NCBI RefSeq assembly: GCF_014204545.1
Contig: NZ_JACHLJ010000002.1
Span: 681,529 to 745,528 of the forward strand
DNA length: 64,000 nt
Reading direction: 5' to 3'
Source of the DNA: Brevundimonas vesicularis
GTDB taxonomy: Bacteria > Pseudomonadota > Alphaproteobacteria > Caulobacterales > Caulobacteraceae
Under the pieces are notes generated by a model. That model saw nothing but the letters and a program-made list of their open reading frames with translations, ran no database searches and was not told the DNA's origin. Positions 38,410 to 47,742 of the stretch are shown in pieces. A program made the translations under genes and the position numbers. Position 1 is the stretch's first letter; each line of letters starts with the position of its first letter.

Positions 38410-39600
38410 TTAGCCGACCGCCGCGACGATCTTCTGGGCGGCGTCGTCGAGGTCGTCGGCGGCCTGGATGGTCAGGCCCGACTCGTTCAGGATTTTCTTG
38501 CCCAGTTCGGCGTTGGTGCCTTCCAGACGCACGACCAGCGGCACCTTCAGGCCCACTTCCTTCACGGCCGCGACCACGCCCTCGGCGATGACGTCGCACT
38601 TCATGATGCCGCCAAAGATGTTGACCAGGATGCCCTGGACGTTCGGGTCGGCGGTGATGATCTTGAAGGCCGCCGCGACCTTCTCCTTGCCGGCGCCGCC
38701 GCCGACGTCGCAGAAGTTGGCCGGCTCCTTGCCGTACAGCTTGATGATGTCCATCGTCGCCATGGCCAGACCGGCGCCGTTGACCATGCAGCCGATGTTC
38801 CCGTCCAGCGAGACGTAGGCGAGGTCCCACTTGGACGCCTCGATTTCCTTGGCGTCTTCTTCGGTTTCGTCGCGCAGTTCCTTGATGTCGTCGTGGCGGA
38901 ACAGGGCGTTGCCGTCGAAGCTGACCTTGGCGTCCAGAACGCGCAGGTGACCGTCCTTCATCACGATCAGGGGGTTCACCTCCAGCATGTCCATGTCCTT
39001 CTCGACGAAGGCCTTGTACAGGGCGGGGAACAGCGACTTGGCGTCTTCCGCCGCGGCGCCCGTCAGGCCGTAGGCGGCGGTGATGGCGGCGACGTCGGCG
39101 TCGGTCACGCCCGCGCTCGGGTCGATGACGATGTTCTGGATCTTCTCGGGCGTGTCGTGGGCGACGGTTTCGATGTCCATGCCGCCTTCGGTCGAGACGA
39201 CGAAGGCGATGCGGCCATAGGCGCGATCGACCAGCAGCGAGCAGTACAGTTCACGATCGATGTCGGCGCCGTCCTCGATGTAGAGGCGGTTGACCTGCTT
39301 GCCGGCGTCGCCCGTCTGGGCGGTGACCAGGGTGTTGCCCAGCATTTCCTTGGCGTGGGCGACGGCTTCCTCAACCGAGAAGGCCAGGCGAACGCCGCCC
39401 TTGGCGTCGGCCGGCAGTTCCTTGAACTTGCCCTTGCCGCGTCCGCCGGCGTGGATTTGCGACTTCACGACATAGAGCGGGCCGGGCAGCGACTTGGCGG
39501 CCGCCTCGACCTGATCGACCGACGTCACCGCGACGCCTTCGGCCACGGGTGCGCCGAAGCCTTTGAGGACCTGCTTGGCCTGATATTCGTGAATGTTCAT
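38410..39600 (-). CDS. sucC: Succinyl-CoA ligase, beta subunit
   Basis: A 396-residue ATP-grasp subunit partnering SucD. It begins [22 protein letters not shown]. The ATP-grasp region has [18 protein letters not shown], and the later [16 protein letters not shown] segment is highly conserved in SucC. ATG 39600 gives the universal MNIHEYQAK start; the five-codon upstream extension is discarded. It is the first gene of the sucCD unit. An mdh gene, often found upstream in alphaproteobacteria, is absent: a transporter gene precedes it. Confidence 0.97.
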   Translation of the reverse strand: MNIHEYQAKQVLKGFGAPVAEGVAVTSVDQVEAAAKSLPGPLYVVKSQIHAGGRGKGKFKELPADAKGGVRLAFSVEEAVAHAKEMLGNTLVTAQTGDAGKQVNRLYIEDGADIDRELYCSLLVDRAYGRIAFVVSTEGGMDIETVAHDTPEKIQNIVIDPSAGVTDADVAAITAAYGLTGAAAEDAKSLFPALYKAFVEKDMDMLEVNPLIVMKDGHLRVLDAKVSFDGNALFRHDDIKELRDETEEDAKEIEASKWDLAYVSLDGNIGCMVNGAGLAMATMDIIKLYGKEPANFCDVGGGAGKEKVAAAFKIITADPNVQGILVNIFGGIMKCDVIAEGVVAAVKEVGLKVPLVVRLEGTNAELGKKILNESGLTIQAADDLDDAAQKIVAAVG

Positions 39601-39685
39601 GGGGGACCGTCGCAACCGCTGCTGGGAGAGTTGCGGGGCTTATAGGCCCCACCGCTTCGCAGGTGCAACCGTCCACAGCCCCCCT

Positions 39686-41203
39686 TTAGTCGACCCAGTC
39701 CTTCTTGAGGGTGCGCGACGCCCCGATCAGCAGGATCGCGGCCAGCACATAGAAGCCCATGCCGGTGTAGATGGCCCAGCGCAGGCTTTCCTCCCCGAAG
39801 CGCGGGGCCAGCAGGTCGCTCATCCAGCCGAAATAGTAGAAGCCGACCGCGATCCCGAGCAGATTGTTCAGCAGCAGGAACAGGGCCGAGGCCGTCGAGC
39901 GCATGGCCGCCGGCACCAGATGCTGGACCGCCGCCGTGATCGGGCCCAGCCAGGCCAGGTTCAATCCGGTCGGCAATAGGAAGATCAGGAAGGCCAGGGT
40001 CAGCTGCTGCACGTGGCTGCCGCCGCCGGGCAGAACCAGGCCGATCAGCCAGGGCGAGTTCATCGCCAGGATGAAGCACGGCGCCGAGATCAGGAAGGCG
40101 ACGGCGGGCGTCAGCGGATAGGCGCCCTTGCCCTTCTTCGACAGCTTGTCGGCGATCATGCCGCCCAGCCAGATGCCCAGGATGCCGCCGATCAGGGCGA
40201 TGCCGGAATAGTAGAGGCTGGTCTGTTTCAGCGTCAGGTCGAAGCTGCGCATGAAGAACAGCGGCAGCCACCCGGCCACGCCATAGCCGCACACCGACGA
40301 CGAGGCGGCGCCCAGACCCAGCAGCCAGAAGCTGGGTTTGCGGATCACCACCGAGGCGGTGCGCCGCGCGATCATCAGCGAAACGCCGATCACCACCGCC
40401 AGCAGGCCGCCGAACGCCAGCACCAGCGGATTGCCCAGCGACATGCCCATCAGCCAGCTCAAGGCGCCGAGGATCAGCAGACCGGCGCCGAGACCCAGCA
40501 TGATCTGGGCGGCGATCTTGCCGGCCCGGTCCGTGCCGACAGGGGCGGCGGCCAGGGCCGCGACCTGGGCCGGGGTCTTGATCGCATCGGTTCCGCCCCG
40601 CCTGGGATCGCGCACCGTCAGCCGCAGCAGCGGCGCGACCAGCACGCCCAGCAGGCCGACGACGATGAAGGCCGTACGCCAGCCGTAGGTCGCCGCCAGC
40701 AGGCCGCCGACCAGGGTGCCCGCCGCCATGCCCAGCGGAATGCCGAAGGCGAAGGCCGCCATGGCCCGCGCGCGCTGATGCGGCGGAAAATAGTCGGCGA
40801 TCAGCGAATAGGCCGGGGCCACGCCGCCCGCCTCGCCGATGCCCACGCCCATCCGGCACAGGAACAGCTGGCCGAACGACCCGGCCATGCCGCACAGGGC
40901 GGTGAAGCCCGACCAGACGGCCAGGGCGCCGGTCATGATCCAGACCCGGCTGAACCGGTCCGCCAGCCAGGCCAGAGGAATGGCCAGTGTCGAATAGACC
41001 GAGGCGAAGGCGATGCCGCCCAACAGGCCGAACTGGCTGTCGGACATGCCGAACTCTTCTTTCAGCGGCGCGGCCAGGATGCCGATGATCTGGCGATCCA
41101 GGAAGTTCAGCATGTAGATCAGGATCAGAACCGCCAGCACATAGTAGCGGTAGCCGGGCCGCTCGGGCCGCGCCTCCTGGACCGTCAGCGTCTCCGTCGT
41201 CAT
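39686..41203 (-). CDS. Spinster-type MFS transporter
   Basis: A 505-residue, twelve-helix inner-membrane transporter. The start region YVLAVLILIYMLNFLDRQIIGIL and the following LGGIAFASVYSTLAIPLAWLADRFSR (motif A) are characteristic of the Spinster/aromatic-acid-like MFS branch. A long cytoplasmic loop with an Ala-rich segment lies in the middle (about residues 205-225). Related transporters sit beside TonB receptors in Sphingomonadales and Caulobacterales and take up organic acids or lipids. Here a TonB receptor and a TetR regulator lie immediately upstream, which supports an uptake role (inference). Confidence 0.88.
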   Translation of the reverse strand: MTTETLTVQEARPERPGYRYYVLAVLILIYMLNFLDRQIIGILAAPLKEEFGMSDSQFGLLGGIAFASVYSTLAIPLAWLADRFSRVWIMTGALAVWSGFTALCGMAGSFGQLFLCRMGVGIGEAGGVAPAYSLIADYFPPHQRARAMAAFAFGIPLGMAAGTLVGGLLAATYGWRTAFIVVGLLGVLVAPLLRLTVRDPRRGGTDAIKTPAQVAALAAAPVGTDRAGKIAAQIMLGLGAGLLILGALSWLMGMSLGNPLVLAFGGLLAVVIGVSLMIARRTASVVIRKPSFWLLGLGAASSSVCGYGVAGWLPLFFMRSFDLTLKQTSLYYSGIALIGGILGIWLGGMIADKLSKKGKGAYPLTPAVAFLISAPCFILAMNSPWLIGLVLPGGGSHVQQLTLAFLIFLLPTGLNLAWLGPITAAVQHLVPAAMRSTASALFLLLNNLLGIAVGFYYFGWMSDLLAPRFGEESLRWAIYTGMGFYVLAAILLIGASRTLKKDWVD

Positions 41204-41285
41204 CGGCGTTTCCCCTCGGCGTCTTGTTTGTTCGTTGCGGCGAGCCTAGCCGCAAGTCCGCCCTGTGCAAAATAGGCCCCACAAG

Positions 41286-41317
41286 CAAAAAGGGCGGCGG
41301 CCCGGAGACCGCCGCCC
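41286..41317 (-). terminator. Rho-independent terminator after the TonB receptor gene
   Basis: On the minus strand GGGCGGCGG pairs with CCGCCGCCC around an 8-base loop and is followed by TTTTTGC. It lies 28 bases past the receptor stop. The receptor and the MFS gene downstream therefore probably have separate promoters, or limited read-through. Confidence 0.88.
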
Positions 41318-41344
41318 CTCGTCGTCAGGCGTTATGGATGTGGA

Positions 41345-43585
41345 TCAGAACTTCAGACCCAGGGTCGCCGTGACGGTGCGCGGCGGGCCGTAGAAGCCGA
41401 TGATCGAGTCGCCAGTCAGGGCGCCGGGGAAGGTGTAGCCGCCGACGCGATAGCGTTCGTCGCCCAGGTTCTTGCCGTGGACGCCGAAGGTCAGGCGGTC
41501 GTCGGACGACGTCCAGACGATGCTGGCGTCATACATCCAGTAGGCGTCCTGATCGAGCAGCGGCGCGGGCGTTTCAAACTGCTGATAGGCGCCGCGATAG
41601 GCGACCGACGGGATGAAGGCAATCGACGAGCCGTTCTCCATGACCCAGTTGTAGTTGGCCGAGATCGATCCGGTCCATTCCGGCGTGTTCTGGAAGTCGC
41701 GCTGCGAGGATACGTCGACGACGCAGCCCGGCAGGGTCGGGCAGGACGTATTGCCCGAGGCCGTCGGGATGTAGGCCAGGAACTGGTGGAACTTGGCGTC
41801 GATGTAGCTAAGCGAGGCGTTGAACGTCAGGGCGTCGGTGGCGCGCACGCGGCCTTCGAACTCCCAACCGCGGATCGAGGACGAGCCGACATTGTCCACC
41901 ACCGAGGCGACGGTCGCGCCGGCCGGATACTGGGTCGTGATCTGCTGGTTCTCGTAGCTGGAATCGAAGATCGCGGTGGCGAAGGTCAGGCGACGATCCA
42001 GCAGCGAACCCTTCAGCCCGATCTCGTAGGTCTCGACGGTCTCGGGCGCATATCCGTTGACGGTGGCGGGATACAGGACCGCATCGCCGCGCATGTCGAA
42101 GCCGCCCGACTTAAAGCCCTCGCCCCACGAGGCGTAGGCCGTCAGATCGGGGCCGAACTTGTAGTTGACCGAGACGCGCGGCGTGAACTTCTCGAACTCG
42201 CGCGTGCGGGTGTAGTTGGTGCGCGGCGCGCCCAGCGGCACGGCGGCGTTGTTGCCGAAATAGGGGCTGCGGATGCCCAGATACTGCTGACGGAAGACGG
42301 TGCCTTCCTTCTCGTCCTTGGTGAAGCGTCCGCCGACCGACAGCGACAGGGCGTCGGTGAAGTCATAGGAGAAGTCGGCGAAGGCGGCGTAGCTCTTGGT
42401 CGCCACAGAACCCGAGGTCAGGGTCGTCAGATTGGCCAGACCCACGACGGTGTCGAACGCGCCCGAGGCGTTGGCGTCCATGTAGAAGACGCCGGCGACG
42501 CCGTTCAGGCGGCCCGCGCTGACCAGAACCTGGAACTCCTGGCTGAACTGGTCGTCGTCATAGGCAGCGGGGATGTCGAGGATGGGCTGGGGCAGGTTGT
42601 CGAAGTCGATGTTGCCGCGCGTCAGGCCTTCACGATAGGCGGTGATCGACTTGAAGGTGAACATGTCGCTCATCTCCCATTCGCCGGTCAGCGACACGCC
42701 GCGCGTCTGGACGCGGTTCTTGTCGCCGGCGCCGGCGTTGGTGTCATAGACGTCGGCGGGCGACGGGGCGAACTCGCGGTGGCCGTGGCGCGCGTTGGAG
42801 TCGTCGTTCACCAGATCGCCGGCCAGACGGAAGAACAGGCTGTCGGTCGGGCTCCATTCCGCGCTGGCGCGGAAGGCGGTCACGTCCTTGTTGTAGTGTT
42901 CGTTGCCGGTGTTCAGGTTCTTGCCGTAGCCGTCGCGAAGATAGCGGGCCAGGGCGGCCGAGACCTTGAACTCGTCACTGAAGGGCAGTTGGGCGCTGGC
43001 GATCACGTCGCGCTGGTTATAGCTGCCGTAGGAGGCGCGCAGGCGTCCCTCGGGCTCGTCGGCATTGATGCGGCTGGTGACGTATTTGATGGCGCCGCCG
43101 ATGGTGTTGCGGCCGTAAAGCGTGCCTTGCGGACCGCGCAGCACCTCGACCCGTTCCACGTCGAAGATGTCCAGAACGGCGGCCTGCGGGCGGGCCACAT
43201 AGACGTCGTCGATATACAGGCCGACGCCGGGATCGAAGCCCCACAGCGGATCCTGCTGGCCCACGCCGCGAATGAAGGAGATCAGGGTCGAGTTCGAGCC
43301 CCGCGCGGCGTTCAGCGTCAGGCTGGGCGTCGAGCGCGCCAGTTCGGTGATGTCCAGGGCGCCGCGCGCCTCAAGCTGTTCGCCGCTGACGGCGGTCACG
43401 GCGACCGGGACGTCCTGCAGGCTTTCCGCGCGGCGGCGCGCGGTGACGACGATGTCGTCGACGGTCGCCGCATCTTGGGCGTTCGCGGCCTGAGCGGTCG
43501 CCTCCGCGTCCTGGGCGACCGTGGCCCCCGCAAGCACGCCCCACGCCGCGCCGGCCAGCAGCGCGCACTTCACATGACGGTTCAT
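41345..43585 (-). CDS. TonB-dependent outer-membrane receptor
   Basis: A 746-residue protein. The signal peptide ends near VAQDAE. The TonB box reads DDIVVTARRR (about residues 44-53). The plug domain contains SLQDVPVAVTAVSGEQLEARG and VEVLRGPQGTLYGRNTIGGA. The 22-strand-barrel remainder ends in the aromatic TATLGLKF-type terminal strand. The family imports large or scarce ligands (siderophores, glycans, aromatic or terpenoid compounds) with TonB energy. There is no FecA-like N-terminal signalling domain. It is divergent from a TetR gene, with 177 bases between starts, and probably regulated by it. Confidence 0.94.
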   Translation of the reverse strand: MNRHVKCALLAGAAWGVLAGATVAQDAEATAQAANAQDAATVDDIVVTARRRAESLQDVPVAVTAVSGEQLEARGALDITELARSTPSLTLNAARGSNSTLISFIRGVGQQDPLWGFDPGVGLYIDDVYVARPQAAVLDIFDVERVEVLRGPQGTLYGRNTIGGAIKYVTSRINADEPEGRLRASYGSYNQRDVIASAQLPFSDEFKVSAALARYLRDGYGKNLNTGNEHYNKDVTAFRASAEWSPTDSLFFRLAGDLVNDDSNARHGHREFAPSPADVYDTNAGAGDKNRVQTRGVSLTGEWEMSDMFTFKSITAYREGLTRGNIDFDNLPQPILDIPAAYDDDQFSQEFQVLVSAGRLNGVAGVFYMDANASGAFDTVVGLANLTTLTSGSVATKSYAAFADFSYDFTDALSLSVGGRFTKDEKEGTVFRQQYLGIRSPYFGNNAAVPLGAPRTNYTRTREFEKFTPRVSVNYKFGPDLTAYASWGEGFKSGGFDMRGDAVLYPATVNGYAPETVETYEIGLKGSLLDRRLTFATAIFDSSYENQQITTQYPAGATVASVVDNVGSSSIRGWEFEGRVRATDALTFNASLSYIDAKFHQFLAYIPTASGNTSCPTLPGCVVDVSSQRDFQNTPEWTGSISANYNWVMENGSSIAFIPSVAYRGAYQQFETPAPLLDQDAYWMYDASIVWTSSDDRLTFGVHGKNLGDERYRVGGYTFPGALTGDSIIGFYGPPRTVTATLGLKF

Positions 43586-43762
43586 GATCCTAAACCCCTT
43601 TGTCGTTTCCAGCCCGATGGACGCTTTTATTCAGCGTTCAATGATTTTCACGGAACCTACCCGGTTTCGGCCGTCTGTCAAACACTGGACTGACGCAGCG
43701 TCACTTGGGTCGCCGACCGTGGCGCCGTTGCACCGTCGCGGTCGTGCGCCTAGCCTTGCCGG

Positions 43763-44521
43763 ATGAGCAAGCCGGACGCCGCCGCCCCCCTTCCCCGCCC
43801 CGTCGCCGCCGCGCGCCGCAAGGCGGCGGGCGCTGCGCCGGCGCGGCGCGGCCGCCCGCCCAAGACCGAGGCCAAGGCGGCGGGCGAGACGCGCGATCTG
43901 ATCCTGGATGCGGCCGAGGACCTGTTTTCCAAACACGGCTTCTACGGCGTCACCATCCGCGAGGTGGCGCGCGAGGCGGGTGTCGATACGGCCCTGGTCC
44001 ACTACTATTTCGGGGCCAAGCGCGAGCTGTTCGACGCCGTCTTCCTGCGCCGGGCCGAAGTCTGGAACGACGATCGCGTCGCCGCCATCGACCGCTATGC
44101 CGAGACGGCGGGCGACGACATGACGCTGGAAGGCTTGCTGGAAGCCTTCCTGCGGCCGCCGTTCGAATGGTCGCTGAAGGGCGGGCCGGGCTGGAAACAC
44201 TATTCCGCCCTGGTGGCTCAGACCAACGCCAACCCCAGCTTCGGCGGCGAGACCATGGCGCGCTATTTCGACCCGGCCATCCACCGGCTGATCGAGCTGA
44301 TCGCCAAGGTGCTGCCAGGCGCCAGCGAGGTCGACCTGTACTGGGGCTATCACAATCTGTCGGGCGCCCTGACCCTGACCCTGGGCGAGACGGGGCGTCT
44401 TGACCGGCTGTCGAACGGGCGGGCGCGATCCGGCGATCTAGAAACGGCCGGCGACTATATGGTCCGGTTCGCCGCGGCCGGTTTCCGGGCTGTGGTCGGG
44501 ATGTCCTCCCGCCAACCCTGA
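43763..44521 (+). CDS. TetR/AcrR-family transcriptional regulator
   Basis: A 252-residue DNA-binding protein. It begins with an unusually long basic, Ala/Pro-rich N-terminal tail (about 40 residues, KPDAAAPLPRPVAAARRKAA). The HTH follows (ILDAAEDLFSKHGFYGVTI, then EVAREAGVDTALVHYYFGAK). The C-terminal ligand domain includes WKHYSALVAQTNANPSF. Divergence from the TonB receptor gene suggests local repression of the receptor/transporter module, released by its substrate. The last 84 bases overlap the 3' end of the convergent DUF2306 gene. Confidence 0.9.
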   Translation: MSKPDAAAPLPRPVAAARRKAAGAAPARRGRPPKTEAKAAGETRDLILDAAEDLFSKHGFYGVTIREVAREAGVDTALVHYYFGAKRELFDAVFLRRAEVWNDDRVAAIDRYAETAGDDMTLEGLLEAFLRPPFEWSLKGGPGWKHYSALVAQTNANPSFGGETMARYFDPAIHRLIELIAKVLPGASEVDLYWGYHNLSGALTLTLGETGRLDRLSNGRARSGDLETAGDYMVRFAAAGFRAVVGMSSRQP

Positions 44522-45067
44522 TCCTTGATGGCCTGAACAGTTCGGGGCGAAGAAGATCGCCCACATCAGACGACCAGGCAGGAAGGTGAAGGCGCCGGCG
44601 ACGATCAGTCCGCCGACGAACATGCCCGTCATGGCGCGCCGGTGAACAGCCACCCGGTGGCGGCGGGCGGCGTATACCGCCATCGGCAGGGCGACCACCG
44701 TCCAACCGCTGAGCAGATGGATCAGGGACAGACCGCCGGGTCCGTTCGGATTAAGCTGGTGGATGAAGAAGGAGCTGATCGCCGTCGTCCCCATCGCCAC
44801 GACCCAGGCCCAGCCTAACATCCGGTGCAGTCGGTTTCCCTTGATCCCAATCAGCAGGACGACGCCGATCGCCAAGGCCGTCACGGCCGCCGCCACATGG
44901 ATCTGGATCGCCGTCGGCGACGCCAGCAGCAGGCCCCAGCGCGGGGCGTGAAGCGCAAACCCCATTCGCGCCAGCCGCCCGTCATCCATTGCCAGATAGG
45001 CGACGAGCGGAACGATCAGCAGGGCCAGGGCCAGGGCGGACGGGGCGAGGCGGGAAAGGCGAGGCAT
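44438..45067 (-). CDS. DUF2306 membrane protein with an unusual C-terminal tail
   Basis: A 209-residue protein with about five helices. The conserved DUF2306 features are IHVAAAVTALAIGVVLLIG, the basic HRMLGWAWVVAM segment and HRRAMTGMFVGGLIVAGAF. The family end is expected near FLPGRLMWAIFF. The reading frame then continues for about 37 hydrophilic residues (PDHSPETGRGEPDHIVAG region) antisense to the tetR 3' end. That tail is probably non-native or shaped by the overlap. Function is unknown; the family is a predicted heme-free membrane protein. Confidence 0.78.
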   Translation of the reverse strand: MPRLSRLAPSALALALLIVPLVAYLAMDDGRLARMGFALHAPRWGLLLASPTAIQIHVAAAVTALAIGVVLLIGIKGNRLHRMLGWAWVVAMGTTAISSFFIHQLNPNGPGGLSLIHLLSGWTVVALPMAVYAARRHRVAVHRRAMTGMFVGGLIVAGAFTFLPGRLMWAIFFAPNCSGHQGSGLAGGHPDHSPETGRGEPDHIVAGRF

Positions 45068-45212
45068 GGGACATCTCCGTTTGCCCGGTCGTGCCGCATC
45101 GTCCCGCCCGCCGCATCGGGGCTTTCGCCAACGACCGTCTGGGCTGCGCCAACGGCCACCTGCCTTTCGCGACCGCCTTTCAACGTGTCGGAAATCATGG
45201 TCTCAAGGCGCC

Positions 45213-45977
45213 ATGACAACCCTCGCCGCAGACCGCCGCCGCACCTTCGTCAGAGGGCTGATTGTCGCCGTTCTTGGGGGCGTATTTCTGGCGACGACCG
45301 GGGCGTTCGGGACGGCAGGCGCGACCTTCGTTGAGCGGCTGGCCTATTGGGTGCTGGTCATGGTGCTGGGCGGGCTGTGGGGGCATCTGTGCGGGGTGCT
45401 GGTCAGCCGGTTTCTGGATTCGGACGAGCGGCCGTGGCTGACCATCGCGGTCATGGTGGTCGTGATCACCGGGCCGCTGTGCGTGCTGGTCTGGGCGGCG
45501 ACGGGCCTGTTCTTCGCCCAGAGGCTCTATCCGCTGGCGGTCCTGCCGCAGCTGATCGTGCCGGTTGTGGTCATCACGGCGGCGGTGACGACGTTGAACG
45601 TCTTTCTGGGTCGGGCCGTGCCGGTCCAGACCCATGCGGCGCCGCCTGAGACAGCGAGCCGGCCGGTGCGGTTTCTGGATCGTCTGCCCATGAAGCTGAA
45701 AGGCGCGACGATCCGGGCGGTTCAGGCCGAGGACCACTATCTGCGCATCCACACCGACCGGGGGTCGGACCTGATCCTGATGCGGCTGTCGGACGCGGTG
45801 GAAGAGCTGGAGGGGCTGGAGGGCGCCCAAACGCACCGCAGCTGGTGGGTGGCGCGCGAGGCGGTGCGCGCCGTCGAACGCGGCGACGGCCGCGCGATCC
45901 TGACGCTGGACGGCGGCCTGTCGGCGCCGGTTAGCCGCCGCTACGCCCGGATGCTGCGCGACGCCGAATGGTGGTGA
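45213..45977 (+). CDS. LytTR-domain membrane-bound transcriptional regulator
   Basis: A 254-residue protein. Four predicted membrane helices occupy residues 15-135. A cytoplasmic LytTR DNA-binding domain lies at about 155-250, with the typical VQAEDHYLRIHTDRGSDLI start, LEGLEGAQTHRSWWVARE and a late APVSRRYARML. It resembles the membrane-LytTR regulators that work alone or with small membrane antagonists (LytTR regulatory systems). ATG 45213 is chosen because the upstream extension in this frame is shadow coding. The DUF2306 membrane-protein gene next to it is divergent. The signal is unknown. Confidence 0.87.
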   Translation: MTTLAADRRRTFVRGLIVAVLGGVFLATTGAFGTAGATFVERLAYWVLVMVLGGLWGHLCGVLVSRFLDSDERPWLTIAVMVVVITGPLCVLVWAATGLFFAQRLYPLAVLPQLIVPVVVITAAVTTLNVFLGRAVPVQTHAAPPETASRPVRFLDRLPMKLKGATIRAVQAEDHYLRIHTDRGSDLILMRLSDAVEELEGLEGAQTHRSWWVAREAVRAVERGDGRAILTLDGGLSAPVSRRYARMLRDAEWW

Positions 45978-45981
45978 CGCT

Positions 45982-46443
45982 TTAGGGGGCGGGCTGGGTG
46001 GTCAGCATCGACGCAGGCGCGGCGCAGCCGGTCAGCTCGTCATCGCCGATCTCGACCTTGGCCGTCAGCGGATAGGTGCGGTCGCTCATGCCGTCCGAAC
46101 ATTCGGTGGCGATCAGCACGACGTTCAGCGCCTGGTTCAGATTGGTCGAGCTGGCGAAGGTCGCGACCGTACCCTGGACCGTCGCCCCATGGTTCGGCGC
46201 GCGCTGGGTCGGCTGATCGACGCGGGTATAGATCAGAGCGTCCGGCGTGATCTCCACCCCCCAGAAGGGTTCGGTCCCCAAGGCCCGCACCGGCTGGCCC
46301 AGATCGACGCCGCCCAGGGTGACGGCGGCCTGGGGCTGCGGCGCCGGCTTGGGCTTGGAATCCTCGCGGTCGTAACAGGCGCTGAGCGAGAGGCCGGCGA
46401 GGGCGATGGCGAACGCGGCGGCGGCGAGCGGAATGAGGCGCAT
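45982..46443 (-). CDS. COG3650-like envelope lipoprotein
   Basis: A 153-residue protein. The signal peptide ends in a lipobox-like LSAC (Cys 23), followed by a Lys/Pro-rich linker and a compact domain. The domain contains ALGTEPFWGVEITPDALIYT, ATECSDGMSDRTYPLTAKV and a final GCAAP. The EPFW motif and the paired Cys (one in CSDGMSDR, one near the end) match the COG3650 type of predicted envelope protein, often found with META/MliC-like domains. Function is unknown. It is convergent with the LytTR gene, 4 bases apart. Confidence 0.72.
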   Translation of the reverse strand: MRLIPLAAAAFAIALAGLSLSACYDREDSKPKPAPQPQAAVTLGGVDLGQPVRALGTEPFWGVEITPDALIYTRVDQPTQRAPNHGATVQGTVATFASSTNLNQALNVVLIATECSDGMSDRTYPLTAKVEIGDDELTGCAAPASMLTTQPAP

Positions 46444-46522
46444 GACGGCTCCTTTTGGTTCGGGCGCAGGTGAGGTCCCCGCCGCCCTCGGTCAAGGGGC
46501 GCGGCTGGGTTATGCTGGTCCC

Positions 46523-47641
46523 ATGTCGATTCGCCCCACCGCATTCGAGTTCTTCGCCGGGGGCGGCCTGGCGGGGTTGGGACTGTCCGCCGCCGGCATC
46601 GATACCGTCTTGGCTAACGACATGGACGGGGCCAAGGCGCGCGCCTTCACGGCCAATCATCCACATACCCCGTTTCGTCAGGGCGATGTCTGGAGCCTGA
46701 CCGTCGATGATCTGCCGGGACGGCCCGACATGGCCTGGGCCTCATCGCCCTGTCAGGACGTCAGCCTGGCGGGTGCGCGCGGCGGGCTGGAGGCCGGACG
46801 GTCGGGCGCCTTCTGGGGTTTCTGGCGGCTGATGCAGGGGCTGGCGGCCGAGGGACGCGGCCCGCGTGTGATCGTGCTGGAGAACGTCATCGGCCTGCTG
46901 ACCTCAGGCCAGGGACGGGATTTCGCCGCCGTCTGCACAGCGATGGTCGAGGCGGGCTATACGGTCGGCGCGCTCGAGATGGACGCCGCCCACTGGCTGC
47001 CCCAGTCACGCCCGCGTTTGTTCGTTGTGGCCATTCAGGGCGAGGCCCCGCGCGCGGCCGGTCCGACCCCGCCCTTCCATTCAGCGCGTCTGGTCGCCGC
47101 CCACGCGCGCCTGCCCGAGGCGGTGAAGGCCGCCTGGGCCTGGTGGTCGCTGCCTGCGCCGTCGCAGCGCAATCTGGACCTGACGGCCATTCTGGAACCG
47201 GACGACGCCGTCACCTGGCTGGACGATGCGGACGCCATCCTGGCCCTGGCCGCGCCGCTGCACCGCGCCCGGATCGCGTCGGCCCTGGCCTCGGGCCAGC
47301 GCTGCGTCGGCGCCGCCTATCGCCGGGTGCGGACCGAGAACGGTCATAAGGTCCAGCGTCTGGAAATCCGGTTCGATGGTCTGGCCGGATGCCTGAGGAC
47401 GCCGGCCGGCGGCTCGTCGCGTCAATATGTGGTGGTGTGCGATCACGGCCGGGCGCGGGTGCGGCGGCTAACCGGGCGCGAGGCCGCGCGGCTGATGGGC
47501 GTGTCGGACGAGTATCGCCTGCCGTCGAGCGAAAGCGCGGCGCTGAAGTTGATGGGCGACGCCGTCGCCGTCCCGGTGGTCAGGGCGCTGGCGGAGGGGC
47601 TGTTGCTGCCCGCGCTGCTGGATCGGCGCGCGGCGGCATGA
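46523..47641 (+). CDS. DNA (cytosine-5-)-methyltransferase, apparently solitary
   Basis: A 372-residue C5 methyltransferase with all expected motifs. Motif I (SAM binding) is FEFFAGGGLAGLGLSAAG at residues 8-25. Catalytic motif IV is SSPCQDVSLAG with the nucleophilic Cys, motif VI is ENV, motif VIII is QSRPRLFVV, and motif X is GDAVAVPVVRAL near the end. The target-recognition region (about 215-305) is short. No restriction endonuclease, Vsr or control protein gene adjoins, so it may be an orphan regulatory or phage-derived methylase. The ATG at 46523 precedes the family-conserved start by a few residues. Confidence 0.93.
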   Translation: MSIRPTAFEFFAGGGLAGLGLSAAGIDTVLANDMDGAKARAFTANHPHTPFRQGDVWSLTVDDLPGRPDMAWASSPCQDVSLAGARGGLEAGRSGAFWGFWRLMQGLAAEGRGPRVIVLENVIGLLTSGQGRDFAAVCTAMVEAGYTVGALEMDAAHWLPQSRPRLFVVAIQGEAPRAAGPTPPFHSARLVAAHARLPEAVKAAWAWWSLPAPSQRNLDLTAILEPDDAVTWLDDADAILALAAPLHRARIASALASGQRCVGAAYRRVRTENGHKVQRLEIRFDGLAGCLRTPAGGSSRQYVVVCDHGRARVRRLTGREAARLMGVSDEYRLPSSESAALKLMGDAVAVPVVRALAEGLLLPALLDRRAAA

Positions 47642-47659
47642 TCGGGCGACAGCGGTGGA

Positions 47660-47697
47660 ATTGCACTCCCGACGAAAAACAGTGCAATGCGTGCAAT
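47660..47697. repeat. Three-arm repeat, copy A (ATTGCACT / AGTGCAAT / GTGCAAT)
   Basis: ATTGCACT at 47660-47667 is inverted as AGTGCAAT at 47681-47688. GTGCAAT then recurs directly at 47691-47697. The spacer between the first two arms contains CCCGACGAAAAACA. A second inverted pair with identical 8-bp arms occurs at 47743-47768. Confidence 0.85.
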
Positions 47698-47742
47698 CTC
47701 ACGTCAGCATATTGTTTTTGTTGAAATAAAACTTGGCGTTTA

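Noticed and set aside
41477..43693. A 738-codon open frame on the plus strand
   Set aside because: Antisense shadow of the TonB receptor gene, with no recognisable motif and a composition typical of complementary frames.
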